Positions 26,779-40,227 of a stretch of DNA of 64,000 nt are shown one piece after another. Below the pieces are notes generated by a model, which was not told the DNA's origin, did no database searches, and was given only the letters and a program-made list of their open reading frames with translations. Position numbers and translations under genes: made by a program. The number at the start of each line of letters is the position of its first letter. Position 1 is the first letter of the stretch. The DNA lies in assembly GCA_963765815.1 (NCBI GenBank), contig CAVXXT010000007.1:186001-250000 (forward strand), written 5' to 3'. Source of the stretch: DATLNF01 sp963765815. Lineage in GTDB: Bacteria > Actinomycetota > Actinomycetes > BP-191.

Positions 26779-27891
26779 CTATTGCGCGGCTGCGCGCGCG
26801 AGGGCGAAGGCGAGCACGGGCTCGTCGATCCCCTTCGCCAGCTGCGCCTCACGGGCGAGGAACGCGATCCCGTCGGCGGCCTCGGTCGCGTGCCGCAGAG
26901 ACGCTGACACCAGCACCGTGCCCGGCTCGGCGAGTGCCATCACCCGGGCCGCCAGGTTGACGACCGCACCGTAGTAGTCGCCGCCGAGCGGGAGCACGTC
27001 GCCCCAGGTGATGCCGACGCGCACCGGCGGCTGCTCGGTCGTGCCGCCGAAAGACTCGACAAGCGCGAGCCCGAGTCGGCACGCGGTGATCGGGTTGCCT
27101 GTGACGAACATCGCGCCGTCACCGAGCAGCTTGATCAGCCGTCCGCCGTTGGTCGCGATGACCTCGCTGACGCGGTCCTCGAACTCGGTGACGAGCGCGC
27201 CCATCTCCGCCGTCGACAGGTGCTGGCTGAGCCCCGTGTAGCCGACCAGGTCGACGAAGCCGACGGCGAGGCGCAGCGTGCCCTCGGTGTCCGGGCTGAT
27301 CTCGACCTCGCGGCGGCGCGCCGAGGCGAAGATGTGCAGCCGGTGCAGCGCGTCGAGCACGCGACCGAGTCCGGGCACGAGCGACACGGTGCCGGCGTAC
27401 GTCTGGGCGGTCGTCAGCTCGTCGGCGCTCTCCAGCGACATGCCGTCGACGTTGAGGATCACCGCGGTGTTCTCCGCCTCGGCGATCTGCCGCAGCGCGG
27501 AGCTCATGACGCGCGCGACCTGCATCGTGCTGTTCTCGCCGAGGAAGCTCGCCGCGACGCTGAAGATGCCCAGCGCGTCGGCCTCATCGGGCGACAGGAC
27601 CGGCACACCTGGCTCCGGCGCGGGGAAGCCGAGCGCGCGCCAGATCCGGCGCATCGCGTCGTCGTCGATGCCGTTGCGCGCGGCCGCCTGCTCGAGGGTG
27701 AGCTGGTCGAAGCCGGGGCGAAGCAGCTCATCGCCGGCGAGCCCGAACAGCCGGCCGGCGTCGTTGGCGCGGACCATCCGCTCGAGGGAGTAGCCCTCGG
27801 CGTCGAGGTACTTGAGCAGGCTCGCCCGCACGTCGGCGTCGGGCGCGGCGGGGTCGTAGAGCCCGGCGTCGACGTACGGCTGGAGGTTCAC
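26779..27891 (-). CDS. Class III adenylate/guanylate cyclase with N-terminal regulatory domain
   Basis: 370 residues. Residues 200-360 form the cyclase homology domain: metal-binding Asp in VGFVDLVGYTGLSQ and in LIKLLGDGAMFV, and the transition-state pair in YYGAVVNLAARV. The metal and transition-state residues are in place, so activity is likely. The N-terminal 150 residues (GYSLERMVRANDAGRLFGL, LTLEQAAARNGIDDD) resemble the autoinhibitory helical domain of the M. tuberculosis Rv1264 type, which makes the enzyme pH-responsive. No membrane segment. GTG 27891. Product cAMP is inferred. Confidence 0.85.
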   Translation of the reverse strand: MNLQPYVDAGLYDPAAPDADVRASLLKYLDAEGYSLERMVRANDAGRLFGLAGDELLRPGFDQLTLEQAAARNGIDDDAMRRIWRALGFPAPEPGVPVLSPDEADALGIFSVAASFLGENSTMQVARVMSSALRQIAEAENTAVILNVDGMSLESADELTTAQTYAGTVSLVPGLGRVLDALHRLHIFASARRREVEISPDTEGTLRLAVGFVDLVGYTGLSQHLSTAEMGALVTEFEDRVSEVIATNGGRLIKLLGDGAMFVTGNPITACRLGLALVESFGGTTEQPPVRVGITWGDVLPLGGDYYGAVVNLAARVMALAEPGTVLVSASLRHATEAADGIAFLAREAQLAKGIDEPVLAFALARAAAQ

Positions 27892-27915
27892 CCGCCCATG
27901 GTGGGCGATCGACGG

Positions 27916-28830
27916 CTACGGGCGCCAGGGGCCGAGTGCGCGGAACACCGGATCGGGCCGCGGCTCGGGGAGGTCGAGCTCGCCGCACGCCCAACGCAGG
28001 CAGGCGAGCGCTTCCCTGCGCTCCGTCTCGAGCAGCCGCGGCGGCCAACCCTCGTGCGGCTCGGTGAGGTACTCGGCGGTGATCCCCGCCATCCACGCCG
28101 CCCAGCCCGGCTCGCCCCGGAGGACGTGGCCGGCCGGTCCCCCTGCGGCGCGGACGGCGCCCTCGCCGAAGGCGCGCATCAGCATCGGGTTGCCGACCTG
28201 CGCCCCCGCCCAGTCCACCAGGACGACACCGCGATCGGCGCGACACCAGTTCTGCAGCCACAGGTCGCAGTGCAGGAGCCGGTCGCCCTTCGTGTCGATC
28301 GACGCGGCCGCAGCGACGAGGTCCGGCAGCCACCGCACTGCCCAGTCCTCGTCGAGCAGCCCGGTGGCGACGAGCGGCGCGGGATCGGCGGCGAAGGTCG
28401 CCCAGCCGGCGGGGAGGTCGACGGCGGGTACGCCGTCGGGCGGCCGTACGTCGTGCAGCTCGTCGAGCGCACGCCCGAGCGCGAGCGCGTCGGCCTCGTC
28501 GAGGGGGGTGCCCCAGCGCGCGCCGGACAGGTCCTCCGTGACGAGCACCCGTGGCGTGCTGTCGTCGCCGGCGGCGTACCCGAGCAGCGCGGGGATGCTC
28601 CGCGCTGACACCGACGAGTAGACCAGGTGCTCCAGCGACAACCCGTGGTCGTCGGATCCCTCCAGCTCGGCCTTCACGAACGCCGAGCGACCGCCGACGA
28701 GGGTGACCAGCCATCGGCTCGTGGGCGAGTAGCCGCCCTCCTCGACCGCGTCGTAGGACGTGACCGTGCTGTCCAGCAGTCGCTCGACGGCCGGGCGGGT
28801 CACGTCGAACGTCGGGCGCGGTCGCATCAC
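27916..28830 (-). CDS. Aminoglycoside phosphotransferase family protein
   Basis: 304 residues with a kinase-like fold. Catalytic loop HCDLWLQNW supplies the base Asp and the metal-binding Asn; VLVDWAGA holds the DFG-equivalent Asp; ATP-binding Lys is in SAFVKAELEG. Many such actinobacterial proteins phosphorylate small alcohols or metabolites rather than antibiotics, so I do not call it a resistance gene. ATG 28830. It precedes the cyclase gene by 24 bp on the same strand. Confidence 0.85.
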   Translation of the reverse strand: MMRPRPTFDVTRPAVERLLDSTVTSYDAVEEGGYSPTSRWLVTLVGGRSAFVKAELEGSDDHGLSLEHLVYSSVSARSIPALLGYAAGDDSTPRVLVTEDLSGARWGTPLDEADALALGRALDELHDVRPPDGVPAVDLPAGWATFAADPAPLVATGLLDEDWAVRWLPDLVAAAASIDTKGDRLLHCDLWLQNWCRADRGVVLVDWAGAQVGNPMLMRAFGEGAVRAAGGPAGHVLRGEPGWAAWMAGITAEYLTEPHEGWPPRLLETERREALACLRWACGELDLPEPRPDPVFRALGPWRP

Positions 28831-28870
28831 GCCGACAGCGTCGCACGCGGCGCGGTGAAGACTCCGCCAA

Positions 28871-28919
28871 GATCACGAGCGCCCCGCGGCGATAGGGCGC
28901 TGCTATCCGCTCGTCGATC
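28871..28919. terminator. Palindrome downstream of the Excalibur gene
   Basis: Arms ACGAGCG (28875-28881) and CGCTCGT (28908-28914), each next to GATC, with an inner stem GATAG/CTATC (28891-28895, 28903-28907). It lies after the Excalibur protein stop and before the phosphotransferase start. Probable terminator; weaker than the others. Confidence 0.5.
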
Positions 28920-28936
28920 CGCGAGCGGGTGGGTTG

Positions 28937-29206
28937 CTAGCGCTTCTCGCAGGCGATCCCGTCGCGGTCGCGGTCGAGGTCGCTCTTCGCCTTGACCGCC
29001 TTGTTGTAGCCGGCGGTGTCCTTCTTGAAGGTGGTGACCGGCTTGCCCGACGTCTTGTCCTTGGCGTCGGCCCGGCCGATCCCGTGCGGGTAGCTCTTGT
29101 TCAGCTCGGTGCAGTTCTTGTAGCTCGGTGCCGCGGAGGCGGCGGGCGCCGCGGCGACGACAGCGGCACAGGCGAGGGCTACGGCGGCGAGAGCGTTACG
29201 CGTCAT
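28937..29206 (-). CDS. Secreted Excalibur calcium-binding domain protein
   Basis: 89 residues: signal peptide (residues 1-25, ending ASAA), then one Excalibur domain with the conserved NCTELNKSYPHGIGRADA and the terminal calcium loop DRDRDGIACEKR. The two cysteines are expected to pair. Excalibur domains bind calcium and are found on extracellular proteins; no catalytic part is attached here. ATG 29206 chosen. Exported, free or wall-associated. Confidence 0.9.
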   Translation of the reverse strand: MTRNALAAVALACAAVVAAAPAASAAPSYKNCTELNKSYPHGIGRADAKDKTSGKPVTTFKKDTAGYNKAVKAKSDLDRDRDGIACEKR

Positions 29207-29255
29207 CTGTCGAGGATGTCGCTGCGACGTTCCCCCGTCAGCAGCCACCCGGCCC

Positions 29256-29286
29256 CCTTGGACGGCGCAGATGGCGGTGTCCAAGG
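29256..29286. terminator. Hairpin after ppx
   Basis: CCTTGGAC (29256-29263) and GTCCAAGG (29279-29286) pair perfectly with a 15-nt loop. It lies 26 bp past the ppx stop on the minus strand and before the Excalibur start. Confidence 0.55.
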
Positions 29287-29312
29287 AGGAAGGTCGCCCT
29301 GACTCCAGCTCG

Positions 29313-30230
29313 TCAGGCGAGGCCGAGGGCGATGCCGTCGAGGATGTCGCGCTCGCTGGCGACCACCTCGCCGATCGACCAGCGGCGCATGATCGCGCGC
29401 AGCACGAGCGCTCCCCCGCCGATCACGTCGGCGCGGCCGGGGTGCATGACCGGCAGATCGAGTCGGTGCGCGCGGGTCGAGGTCAGCAGCATCGTGGTGA
29501 TCCGGTCGACCTCGGCGTACGACGTGCGCGACAGGTGGATGCGCGTCGGGTCGTACGAGGTCAGGCCGAGGCCGAGCGCGGCCACGGTCGTGACGCTGCC
29601 GGCGAGGCCGACCAAGGTCCGCGCCCGGCGTACGTCGACCGTCGACTCGGCCGACGCGAGCATCGCGTCGACGTCGGACTCAGCGGCCGCGATCTCGTCG
29701 GGTGTCGGCGGGTCGGAGCGCAGGTGCCGCTCGGTGAGACGCACGCAGCCGACGTCGAGGGAGATGCTCTGCGCCACCTCGCCATCACCCAGCACGATCT
29801 CGGTCGAGCCGCCGCCGATGTCGACGACGAGGTACGGCGCGGGGTGCAGGTCGCGCGGCAGCTCGGCCGTCGCGCCACGGAACGACGCCGCGGCCTCCTC
29901 GTCACCGGTGATCACCTCCGGCGCGACGCCGAGGATCGCGGTGCAGCCCTCGACGAACTCGTCGCGGTTGCTCGCGTCGCGGGTCGCCGACGTCGCGCAC
30001 ATGCGCACCCGCTCGGCGCCCATCTCGCCGATGATCCGCGCGTAGTCGCGCAGCGCGACGAACGTCCGCTCCAGCGCGTCCGGCGCCAACGAGCCGGTGC
30101 GGTCGACGCCCTGGCCGAGTCGCACGATCTGCATCTGCCGGGTCCGCTCGACGAGCCGCCCGTCGATCACGTCCGCGACGAGGAGCCGGATGGAGTTGGT
30201 GCCGCAGTCGACGGCCGCGACGCGCGTCAC
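29313..30230 (-). CDS. ppx: Exopolyphosphatase/guanosine pentaphosphate phosphohydrolase family
   Basis: 305 residues, ASKHA fold. VAAVDCGTNSIRLLVAD is the N-terminal phosphate loop, ATSATRDASNRDEF the second conserved block, and LVVDIGGGSTEIVLG the third. It hydrolyses inorganic polyphosphate or pppGpp, linking phosphate storage to the stringent response. GTG 30230 overlaps the DUF501 stop (GTGA). It closes the eno-ftsB-DUF501-ppx operon found in most actinobacteria. Short single-module form, without the C-terminal HD domain of E. coli Ppx. Confidence 0.9.
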   Translation of the reverse strand: MTRVAAVDCGTNSIRLLVADVIDGRLVERTRQMQIVRLGQGVDRTGSLAPDALERTFVALRDYARIIGEMGAERVRMCATSATRDASNRDEFVEGCTAILGVAPEVITGDEEAAASFRGATAELPRDLHPAPYLVVDIGGGSTEIVLGDGEVAQSISLDVGCVRLTERHLRSDPPTPDEIAAAESDVDAMLASAESTVDVRRARTLVGLAGSVTTVAALGLGLTSYDPTRIHLSRTSYAEVDRITTMLLTSTRAHRLDLPVMHPGRADVIGGGALVLRAIMRRWSIGEVVASERDILDGIALGLA

Positions 30231-30724
30231 GACGACGCGACCTCGACGCACGGCGGCAACGAACCCCACGAGCAGCGGGGGTCGGAAACGATGAGGTCGA
30301 GCGCCTCGCGACCGAGTGGGTTGGCGCCGGTCGCCAGCTCGTGCGCGACGAGGACGTGCAGGCACTTCACCCGCTCCGGCATGCCGCCGGCGCCCGGCGC
30401 GCCGGGCAGCACCTCGACGGCGTCACGGCGAGCGAGGTAGTCGGCGTGCGCGTCGGCGTACGCCGACGCCAGCGCGTCATCCGTCGACAGCCGCGACGTC
30501 ATCGCAGCCATCACGCCGTCGGCCTCGAGCCGGCCGATCGCCGACGCGGCGCGCGGGCAGGTCAGGTAGTAGAGCGTCGGGAACGGCGATCCGTCCTCGA
30601 GCCGCGGCGCCGTCTCGACGACGTCGGGCAGCCCGCAGTCGCACCGATGCGCAACGGCGCAGAGGCCGCGGAGTGGGCGGCCGAGCTGGGCCTCGACGGC
30701 CGCGCGGTCGGCGTCCGAGATCAC
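30227..30724 (-). CDS. DUF501 domain-containing protein
   Basis: 165 residues. The conserved pattern VAHRCDCGLPDVVETAPRLEDG, FPTLYYLTCPRA and the late CLHVLVAHELATGANPLG is that of DUF501, a family restricted mainly to actinobacteria and always near ftsB and ppx. Cysteines in CDCG and TCPR suggest metal binding, but this is not proven. GTG 30724 overlaps the ftsB stop (GTGA). Function unknown. Confidence 0.9.
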   Translation of the reverse strand: MISDADRAAVEAQLGRPLRGLCAVAHRCDCGLPDVVETAPRLEDGSPFPTLYYLTCPRAASAIGRLEADGVMAAMTSRLSTDDALASAYADAHADYLARRDAVEVLPGAPGAGGMPERVKCLHVLVAHELATGANPLGREALDLIVSDPRCSWGSLPPCVEVASS

Positions 30725-31292
30725 TTCTTGGGCGTGGCCGAGGGCGAGGCGACCGGGGCCGCGCCCGCGTCCTCCACGGACGCCCACAGCTCGGCGTACC
30801 AGGCCCGCTCGGTCTTCGCCGGCTCCACCGTGCCGTCGGGTCGGACGACCGGCTCGGCACCCGGCTTGCCGGAGGGGGTCAGGACGATGAACGGCACCTC
30901 GCCCGGACGCACGAAGCGCAGCCGCTCGCGGGCGAGCCGCTCGATGTAGGCCGGGTCGTGCAGCCGCTCCTTGCGCTCCTCCAGCTCGGCGACCCGCGCG
31001 GCCTGCGCGCGCTCCGCCGCCTGCACCGTCACGAGCCGATCGCGCTGCGCGAAGAACTGCCGCATCGGCACGGTCAGCGCGAGGACCATCGCGCAGACCA
31101 GCAGCGCGAGGAACGCTGCGCGCGTGGTGAGCGTGGTCCGTCGCGCCCGCGCCGCCGCGGCAGCAGTGCGCGCCGACGTGGGGAGCGCGACCCCCGTCGT
31201 ACGACGGCGCTGGTCGGGGCGACGTGCGCGAGAGCCCGGCGTGCGTCCGGAGCCGGGGTGCGCCCCCGGTCCGGGCGCGCGCGACGGGCCAT
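30721..31292 (-). CDS. ftsB: Septum formation initiator FtsB/DivIC-like (N-terminus uncertain)
   Basis: The downstream 150 residues are clear: a single membrane helix (AAFLALLVCAMVLALTVPM), then a coiled coil (QRDRLVTVQAAERAQAARVAELEERKE) and the DivIC block DPAYIERLARERLRFVRPGE. This is the bitopic divisome protein that pairs with FtsL/DivIC. The frame has no ATG, GTG or TTG upstream of the helix. ATG 31292 is in another frame; one missing base between about 31240 and 31290 would join it to give about 190 residues with an Arg-rich cytoplasmic head. Placed 10 bp after eno, as usual. Confidence 0.8.
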
Positions 31293-31302
31293 CGAGTCGG
31301 TC

Positions 31303-32586
<1,284 letters not shown>

Positions 32587-32673
32587 GAGTGACCTCGGAG
32601 GAAGTAGGCGGGGTGGGAGACGCCCTCAGCCTACCGGCCGGTTGCACGCCGATCTCTCAGGCCGCACGCCGAT

Positions 32674-32718
32674 CTGTGTCCGCTCCACGGCACGGCTTCG
32701 CCGCGCCGGCGGACACAG
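32674..32718. repeat. CGTTCTGTGTCC hairpin repeat (family A, copy 3)
   Basis: Arms CTGTGTCCG (32674-32682) and CGGACACAG (32710-32718) pair perfectly; with flanks the arms extend to 14 bp with one mismatch (CCGATCTG... versus ...CAGAACGG). It is preceded by two direct copies of GCACGCCGATCT (32644-32655, 32665-32676). It lies past the mazG stop and before the enolase start, so it probably ends the mfd-mazG transcript. Confidence 0.75.
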
Positions 32719-32739
32719 AACGGCGAAGCGCGCCGAGCG

Positions 32740-33735
32740 CTACGCGCCGGCGCGGTCGCGGAACGCTCGAGCGATGGCGCGCAGCTCGGCCTCGGGGTCG
32801 AGACCCGCGGCGCGGCACTCGGCGACGAGGTCCCACAGCCGCGCGCCGAGCGAGCCCTCGCTCACCGCGGTGGGCAGCCCGGCCTTCTCCGCCTTGCGCT
32901 GCAGCGCGGCCGACAGCGCGAGGGCGGGCTGGCCGAGCGGCACGTGGTCGAACGGGCCGGAGTCCTCGCCGCGCTCCGCCGCCTTGATGTCCTCCCAGTT
33001 GGCCGCGACGTCAGCCGCTCCCGAGACGGCGACACTGCCGAAGACGTGCGGGTGGCGGCGTACCAGCTTCTCGATGATCCGACCCGCGACGTCGTCGATC
33101 GTCCATGCCGTCTCGTCCTCGCGCTCCTGCGCGACGCGGGCGTGGAAGACGACCTGCAGCAGTACGTCGCCGAGCTCGTCGCGCAGCGACGTCAGGTCAC
33201 CGGACTCGATCGCCTCGATCGCCTCGTAGGTCTCCTCGACGAGGTAGGGCGCGAGCGAGGAGTGCGTCTGCTCGGCATCCCAGGGGCAGCCACCTTCGGA
33301 GCGCAGCCGGTCCATCGTCGCGACCAGGTCGAGCAGGCGCGCGCCGGGCATGTCGTAGGAGCCGTAGACGACCTCCATCTCGACGCCGCCCTCCCGCGCG
33401 ACCAGGTCGCCGAGAGCACGGACGAAGTCGGGGTCGCCGCCCTGCGTCGCGAGCCACACCGCCTGGCCGCCGCGCGCGCGCTCGCGGAACAGGTGCGCGA
33501 GCGCGGTCTGCGACGAGTCGCCGCCGCCGAGCAGGTAGCCGACGCTGAGCCCCTGCGGACCGTCGGCCGCCGAGAGGATCTCGACGCTCACGCCGGACAT
33601 CTCGAGGAACGGCAGCTGGGGGTGCGCGGCGTCCGACGTGAAGACCGGACCTGCCCTGAGCTCCTCCCACGCCGGCCACGACAGCAGGCCGGGCGCGACC
33701 CGGTGCGTGTTGGCCACCAGGACGATGCGATCCAC
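32740..33735 (-). CDS. mazG: Nucleoside triphosphate pyrophosphohydrolase MazG with N-terminal extension
   Basis: 331 residues. The MazG domain occupies about residues 135-330: GGCPWDAEQTHSSLAPYLVEETYEAIEAI (in segments) and ELGDVLLQVVFHARVA hold the EExxE and ExxD metal sites. The N-terminal 130 residues resemble a shortened tetrapyrrole-methylase-like domain as in YabN/MazG fusions, but GGxxSQTALA is the only clear motif and the SAM site is not convincing. It hydrolyses aberrant NTPs. GTG 33735, 5 bp after the PpiC-type gene stop. Confidence 0.9.
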   Translation of the reverse strand: MDRIVLVANTHRVAPGLLSWPAWEELRAGPVFTSDAAHPQLPFLEMSGVSVEILSAADGPQGLSVGYLLGGGDSSQTALAHLFRERARGGQAVWLATQGGDPDFVRALGDLVAREGGVEMEVVYGSYDMPGARLLDLVATMDRLRSEGGCPWDAEQTHSSLAPYLVEETYEAIEAIESGDLTSLRDELGDVLLQVVFHARVAQEREDETAWTIDDVAGRIIEKLVRRHPHVFGSVAVSGAADVAANWEDIKAAERGEDSGPFDHVPLGQPALALSAALQRKAEKAGLPTAVSEGSLGARLWDLVAECRAAGLDPEAELRAIARAFRDRAGA

Positions 33736-33740
33736 CGTCG

Positions 33741-34853
33741 TCAGCTTGCCGCGGGTGCGGGCGCTGCGGGCGCGCCGGCGGGGGGCGCCGGGTTGGCCGG
33801 CGGCTGGCCGGGCTGGTTCGGGTCCTCCGGCGGCAGCAGCCCGCCGCCCGGGTCGACCTGGCCCGGCGCCGGCTCCGGCGACGACAGCTCGTCATCGGCG
33901 GGGATGACGCTCGCGGTGTCGGGGTCCCACCGGCCGAAGCGCGGGTTGACCCGGATCCGCATCTTCGTCGACAGGTCGCCGAGGTACTCCGCGCGCGCCT
34001 GCTCGCGACCGCCGTTGCGGATCTCGGCGATCAGGTCGGGGCGTGCCTCGGCCAGCGACTTCGACTCCCGCGACAGCACCTTGATGACGTGCCACCCGGC
34101 CTCGGTCTGCACCGGCCCGACCGGCACGCCGATCTTCGCGCTGAACACGGCGTCCTCGAACGGCGTGAAGAACGTGCCGCGGGGGTTGGAGCCGAGGTCG
34201 CCGCCGCGATCCTTGCTGCCCGGGTCGGTGCTGACGGCCTTGGCGACCGCGGCGAAGTCCTCACCCTTCGCCAGCCGGGCGAGGACCGCCTTCGCGGCCG
34301 GCTCGGTGGAGACCAGGATGTGCTGCACGTGCGCCGCGTCGAACTGCGCGCGGTTGGCGTCGTACGCCGCCTGGATCTGCGCCTCGGTGACCGGGCGCTC
34401 GGCGACCAGCGTGGTGCCGATCGCGTCGTTGAGCATGCCGTCGCGGACGAACGGTGCGATGTCCGCCTCGACCAGACCCATGCCGGCGGCGGCCTGCAGC
34501 AGCTGGGGGTGTCCCCCGAGCCGCTCCTCGATCTGGGCGATGTTCGCCGTGACGTCGTCGTCGGTGACCGACAGGTCGAGGTCGCGGGCCGCCTCGGCGT
34601 ACACCTGGGAGAGCACCATCCGGGTCAGCACGCTGCGCTGGAAGCCGCTCTTGTCGCTCGCCGCCTGCGCCGCGATCGCCCGGTCCTCGAGCGCGCGCAG
34701 GACGACGTCGCTGAGGTCATCGACGCTGATGACCTCGTCGCCGACGCGCGCGGCGACACCGGCACCGGACTTGCCGGCTACACCGGAGCCGCAACCGGCC
34801 AGGGTCACGGCGAGGGCGAGCGCGGGGATCACGGAGAGCCGCGAGAGCTTCAC
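33741..34853 (-). CDS. SurA/PpiC-type peptidyl-prolyl isomerase lipoprotein
   Basis: 370 residues. Lipoprotein signal with lipobox LAGC, then a SurA_N-like helical chaperone region (residues 35-170), and a parvulin domain (about residues 180-285) with HVQHILVST, GGDLGSNPRGTFFTPFEDAVF and GWHVIKVLSRES. The tail is Pro/Gly/Ala-rich. Exported foldase anchored in the membrane, helping secreted proteins fold. GTG 34853 with an AGGAAC ribosome site. It lies between mfd and mazG in a co-directional block. Confidence 0.87.
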   Translation of the reverse strand: MKLSRLSVIPALALAVTLAGCGSGVAGKSGAGVAARVGDEVISVDDLSDVVLRALEDRAIAAQAASDKSGFQRSVLTRMVLSQVYAEAARDLDLSVTDDDVTANIAQIEERLGGHPQLLQAAAGMGLVEADIAPFVRDGMLNDAIGTTLVAERPVTEAQIQAAYDANRAQFDAAHVQHILVSTEPAAKAVLARLAKGEDFAAVAKAVSTDPGSKDRGGDLGSNPRGTFFTPFEDAVFSAKIGVPVGPVQTEAGWHVIKVLSRESKSLAEARPDLIAEIRNGGREQARAEYLGDLSTKMRIRVNPRFGRWDPDTASVIPADDELSSPEPAPGQVDPGGGLLPPEDPNQPGQPPANPAPPAGAPAAPAPAAS

Positions 34854-34873
34854 AGTCGAGGTTCCTTCGTCGG

Positions 34874-38347
<3,474 letters not shown>

Positions 38348-38497
38348 GTCTCGCTACCTCAACAGACCGGGTCGGTTCAGCACGGCAACCCCCGACCGGC
38401 GAGCGGTAGGGGGTGAACCCCCAGCCTACCTGCGGCGTCGAAGCCGCGAGACCGCGAACCTTTCCGGCGGACGCGGAGTAGAAGGGAGGGAGGCGCG

Positions 38498-39064
38498 ATG
38501 ACGGGGACGGCGGCTGTGACCGGAACTGCGACGGACGACCTGAGCGGCTGGCTGGCGACGAGCTACGGCCCGGCGTACCGGACGGCCTGCCTCATCCTGC
38601 GCAACCCGGCGGACGCCGAGGAGGCGGTGCAGGACGCGTTCCTGCGGGCCTGGCGATTTCGCGACGCGCTGCCCGCTGACGAGGCGGGGATACGGCCGTG
38701 GCTCTACCGCGTCGTGGTCAACGCCTGCTGCTCCAAGCTGCGCGCGGAGTCGCCGCACCGGTCGCGACGTGAGGACTTCGGCGAGACGGACGTGGTCGAC
38801 CCCGACCCGACGCCCGAGCTGCTCAGCCTGCGGTCGGAGTCGACGCGGTACGTCGTCGACGCGCTCGCCGACCTGCCGGAGCACCTGCGGATCACCGTGG
38901 TGCTGCGCTACTACGCCGGGCTGAGCGAGAAGGAGATCGCGACCGCGATCTCCCGCCGCGCGGGGACGGTGAAGTCGCGGCTGCACGAGGCGCGGGAGCG
39001 GCTCGCCGCCGACCCGAGGCTGCGCGCCCTCCATGACCCTGAGACCGACGAGGAAGCCCGATGA
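38498..39064 (+). CDS. ECF RNA polymerase sigma factor (SigE-like)
   Basis: 188 residues. Region 2: AYRTACLILRNPADAEEAVQDAFLRAWRFRDA (in segments); region 4: LPEHLRITVVLRYYAGLSEKEIATAISRRAGTVKSRLHEARE, a complete helix-turn-helix. ATG 38498 has a strong GGGAGG ribosome site. Its stop overlaps the start of the DUF4349 gene (ATGA), so the next protein is probably its membrane-bound regulator. Divergent from mfd. Target promoters unknown. Confidence 0.92.
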   Translation: MTGTAAVTGTATDDLSGWLATSYGPAYRTACLILRNPADAEEAVQDAFLRAWRFRDALPADEAGIRPWLYRVVVNACCSKLRAESPHRSRREDFGETDVVDPDPTPELLSLRSESTRYVVDALADLPEHLRITVVLRYYAGLSEKEIATAISRRAGTVKSRLHEARERLAADPRLRALHDPETDEEAR

Positions 39065-40212
39065 TCGACGAGGAAGTCCTTTCCCGGGAGATCGCAGCCG
39101 CGGCCTCGGCGTACGACGAGCCGCCCGGCGCCCGCGAGGCGATCCTCGAGGCGGCGGCAGGTCCGCGACCGGCCGCGCGGGCCACCGTCGCGACGCTGGC
39201 CCGGCGGCGGATCCCGCGGCCGGTGTTCGGCGCCGCGGCGGGGCTCGCGCTGGTCGCCGCCATCGCGACGGTGGTCGTGGTCCAGTCCGACCGCGTGCCG
39301 CGCAGTGACTTCGACACCACGAGCGGGGTCGATGCGTACTCCCGCCAGGACGACAGCGGGCCAGGCGTGTCCACGGTCATGCCGGCGCCGCAGCAGCCGG
39401 CGACGGACTCGTGCCCGACGTGTTCGGTGGGCGGCGCGGGTAGCGGGACCTCCACGGGAACCGCGTCGGGGACATCGGGTGGCGGCACCGCACCCATGCC
39501 GGGTCTCGCTCCCGTCGCGGCCGCACCGCAGGCGGGGAACCTGGCCAAGGTGATCAAGACGGGGGCGGTGGAGATCGTCGTACCGGACGGGAAGGTGCCG
39601 GCGACGCTGGCTCGGCTGGAGACGCTGGTCGCCGGCACCCGCGGGTTCGTCGCGGACAGCAAGACGCAGGAGACCGGCGACTCGCCATCCGGCGTCGTGA
39701 CGATGCGGGTGCCGGGAGGGTCGTACGAGGCGTTCCTCGGCCGGGTGCGGGGGCTGGGTGAGGTGCGCACCGCGACGTCGACCGGCGAGGACGTGACGGC
39801 GGCGTTCGTCGACACCGAGGCGCGGCTGAAGACGCTGAAGCAGACGCGAGCGGTGTACGAGACGCTGATGTCGCGGGCGCGCAGCATCGGCGAGGTGCTG
39901 TCGGTGCAGCAGCAGATCAATGGCGCGCAGACGCAGATCGAGCAGCTCGAGGGCAAGCTCAAGGTGCTGCGCGACCAGGTCGCCTACGCGACGCTCACGG
40001 TGTCGGTGTTCGAGAAGTCCGACGAGCTCGCGACGCTCGATGAGCCGGGCCGGCTCTCGTCGGCCTGGGACCGGGCGAAGGACAACTTCGGCGACGGCGC
40101 GGAGTGGGTCATCGCCGCGTCCGGCACCCTCGCGCTGCTGGTGCTCGCCGGTGCGGTCCTGCTCGTCGCGGGCCTCGGCGCGCGCCGCCTGCTCCGCCGC
40201 CGCCTGATCTGA
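39061..40212 (+). CDS. DUF4349 membrane protein, probable partner of the ECF sigma factor
   Basis: 383 residues. A short cytoplasmic head (residues 1-55) precedes a membrane helix (VFGAAAGLALVAAIATVVVV), then a Gly/Ser/Pro stalk with a CPTC pair, and a DUF4349 domain (about residues 165-330): IKTGAVEIVVPDGKVPATLARLE, a coiled coil (RAVYETLMSRARSIGEVLSVQQQING) and a second helix near the C-terminus. Coupling to the ECF sigma gene suggests the head binds sigma; the coiled coil could sense envelope state. That role is inference. Confidence 0.85.
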   Translation: MIDEEVLSREIAAAASAYDEPPGAREAILEAAAGPRPAARATVATLARRRIPRPVFGAAAGLALVAAIATVVVVQSDRVPRSDFDTTSGVDAYSRQDDSGPGVSTVMPAPQQPATDSCPTCSVGGAGSGTSTGTASGTSGGGTAPMPGLAPVAAAPQAGNLAKVIKTGAVEIVVPDGKVPATLARLETLVAGTRGFVADSKTQETGDSPSGVVTMRVPGGSYEAFLGRVRGLGEVRTATSTGEDVTAAFVDTEARLKTLKQTRAVYETLMSRARSIGEVLSVQQQINGAQTQIEQLEGKLKVLRDQVAYATLTVSVFEKSDELATLDEPGRLSSAWDRAKDNFGDGAEWVIAASGTLALLVLAGAVLLVAGLGARRLLRRRLI

Positions 40213-40227
40213 GGCCAACCCCGGGGG

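Noticed and set aside
27916..28830. Antibiotic resistance gene (aminoglycoside phosphotransferase)
   Set aside because: Kinase motifs are generic to the APH-like superfamily; no residue pattern of a known resistance enzyme is seen.
38350..38497. ECF-type autoregulated promoter before the sigma gene
   Set aside because: A CGAACC-like -35 is present near 38452, but no matching -10 at the right distance could be found.
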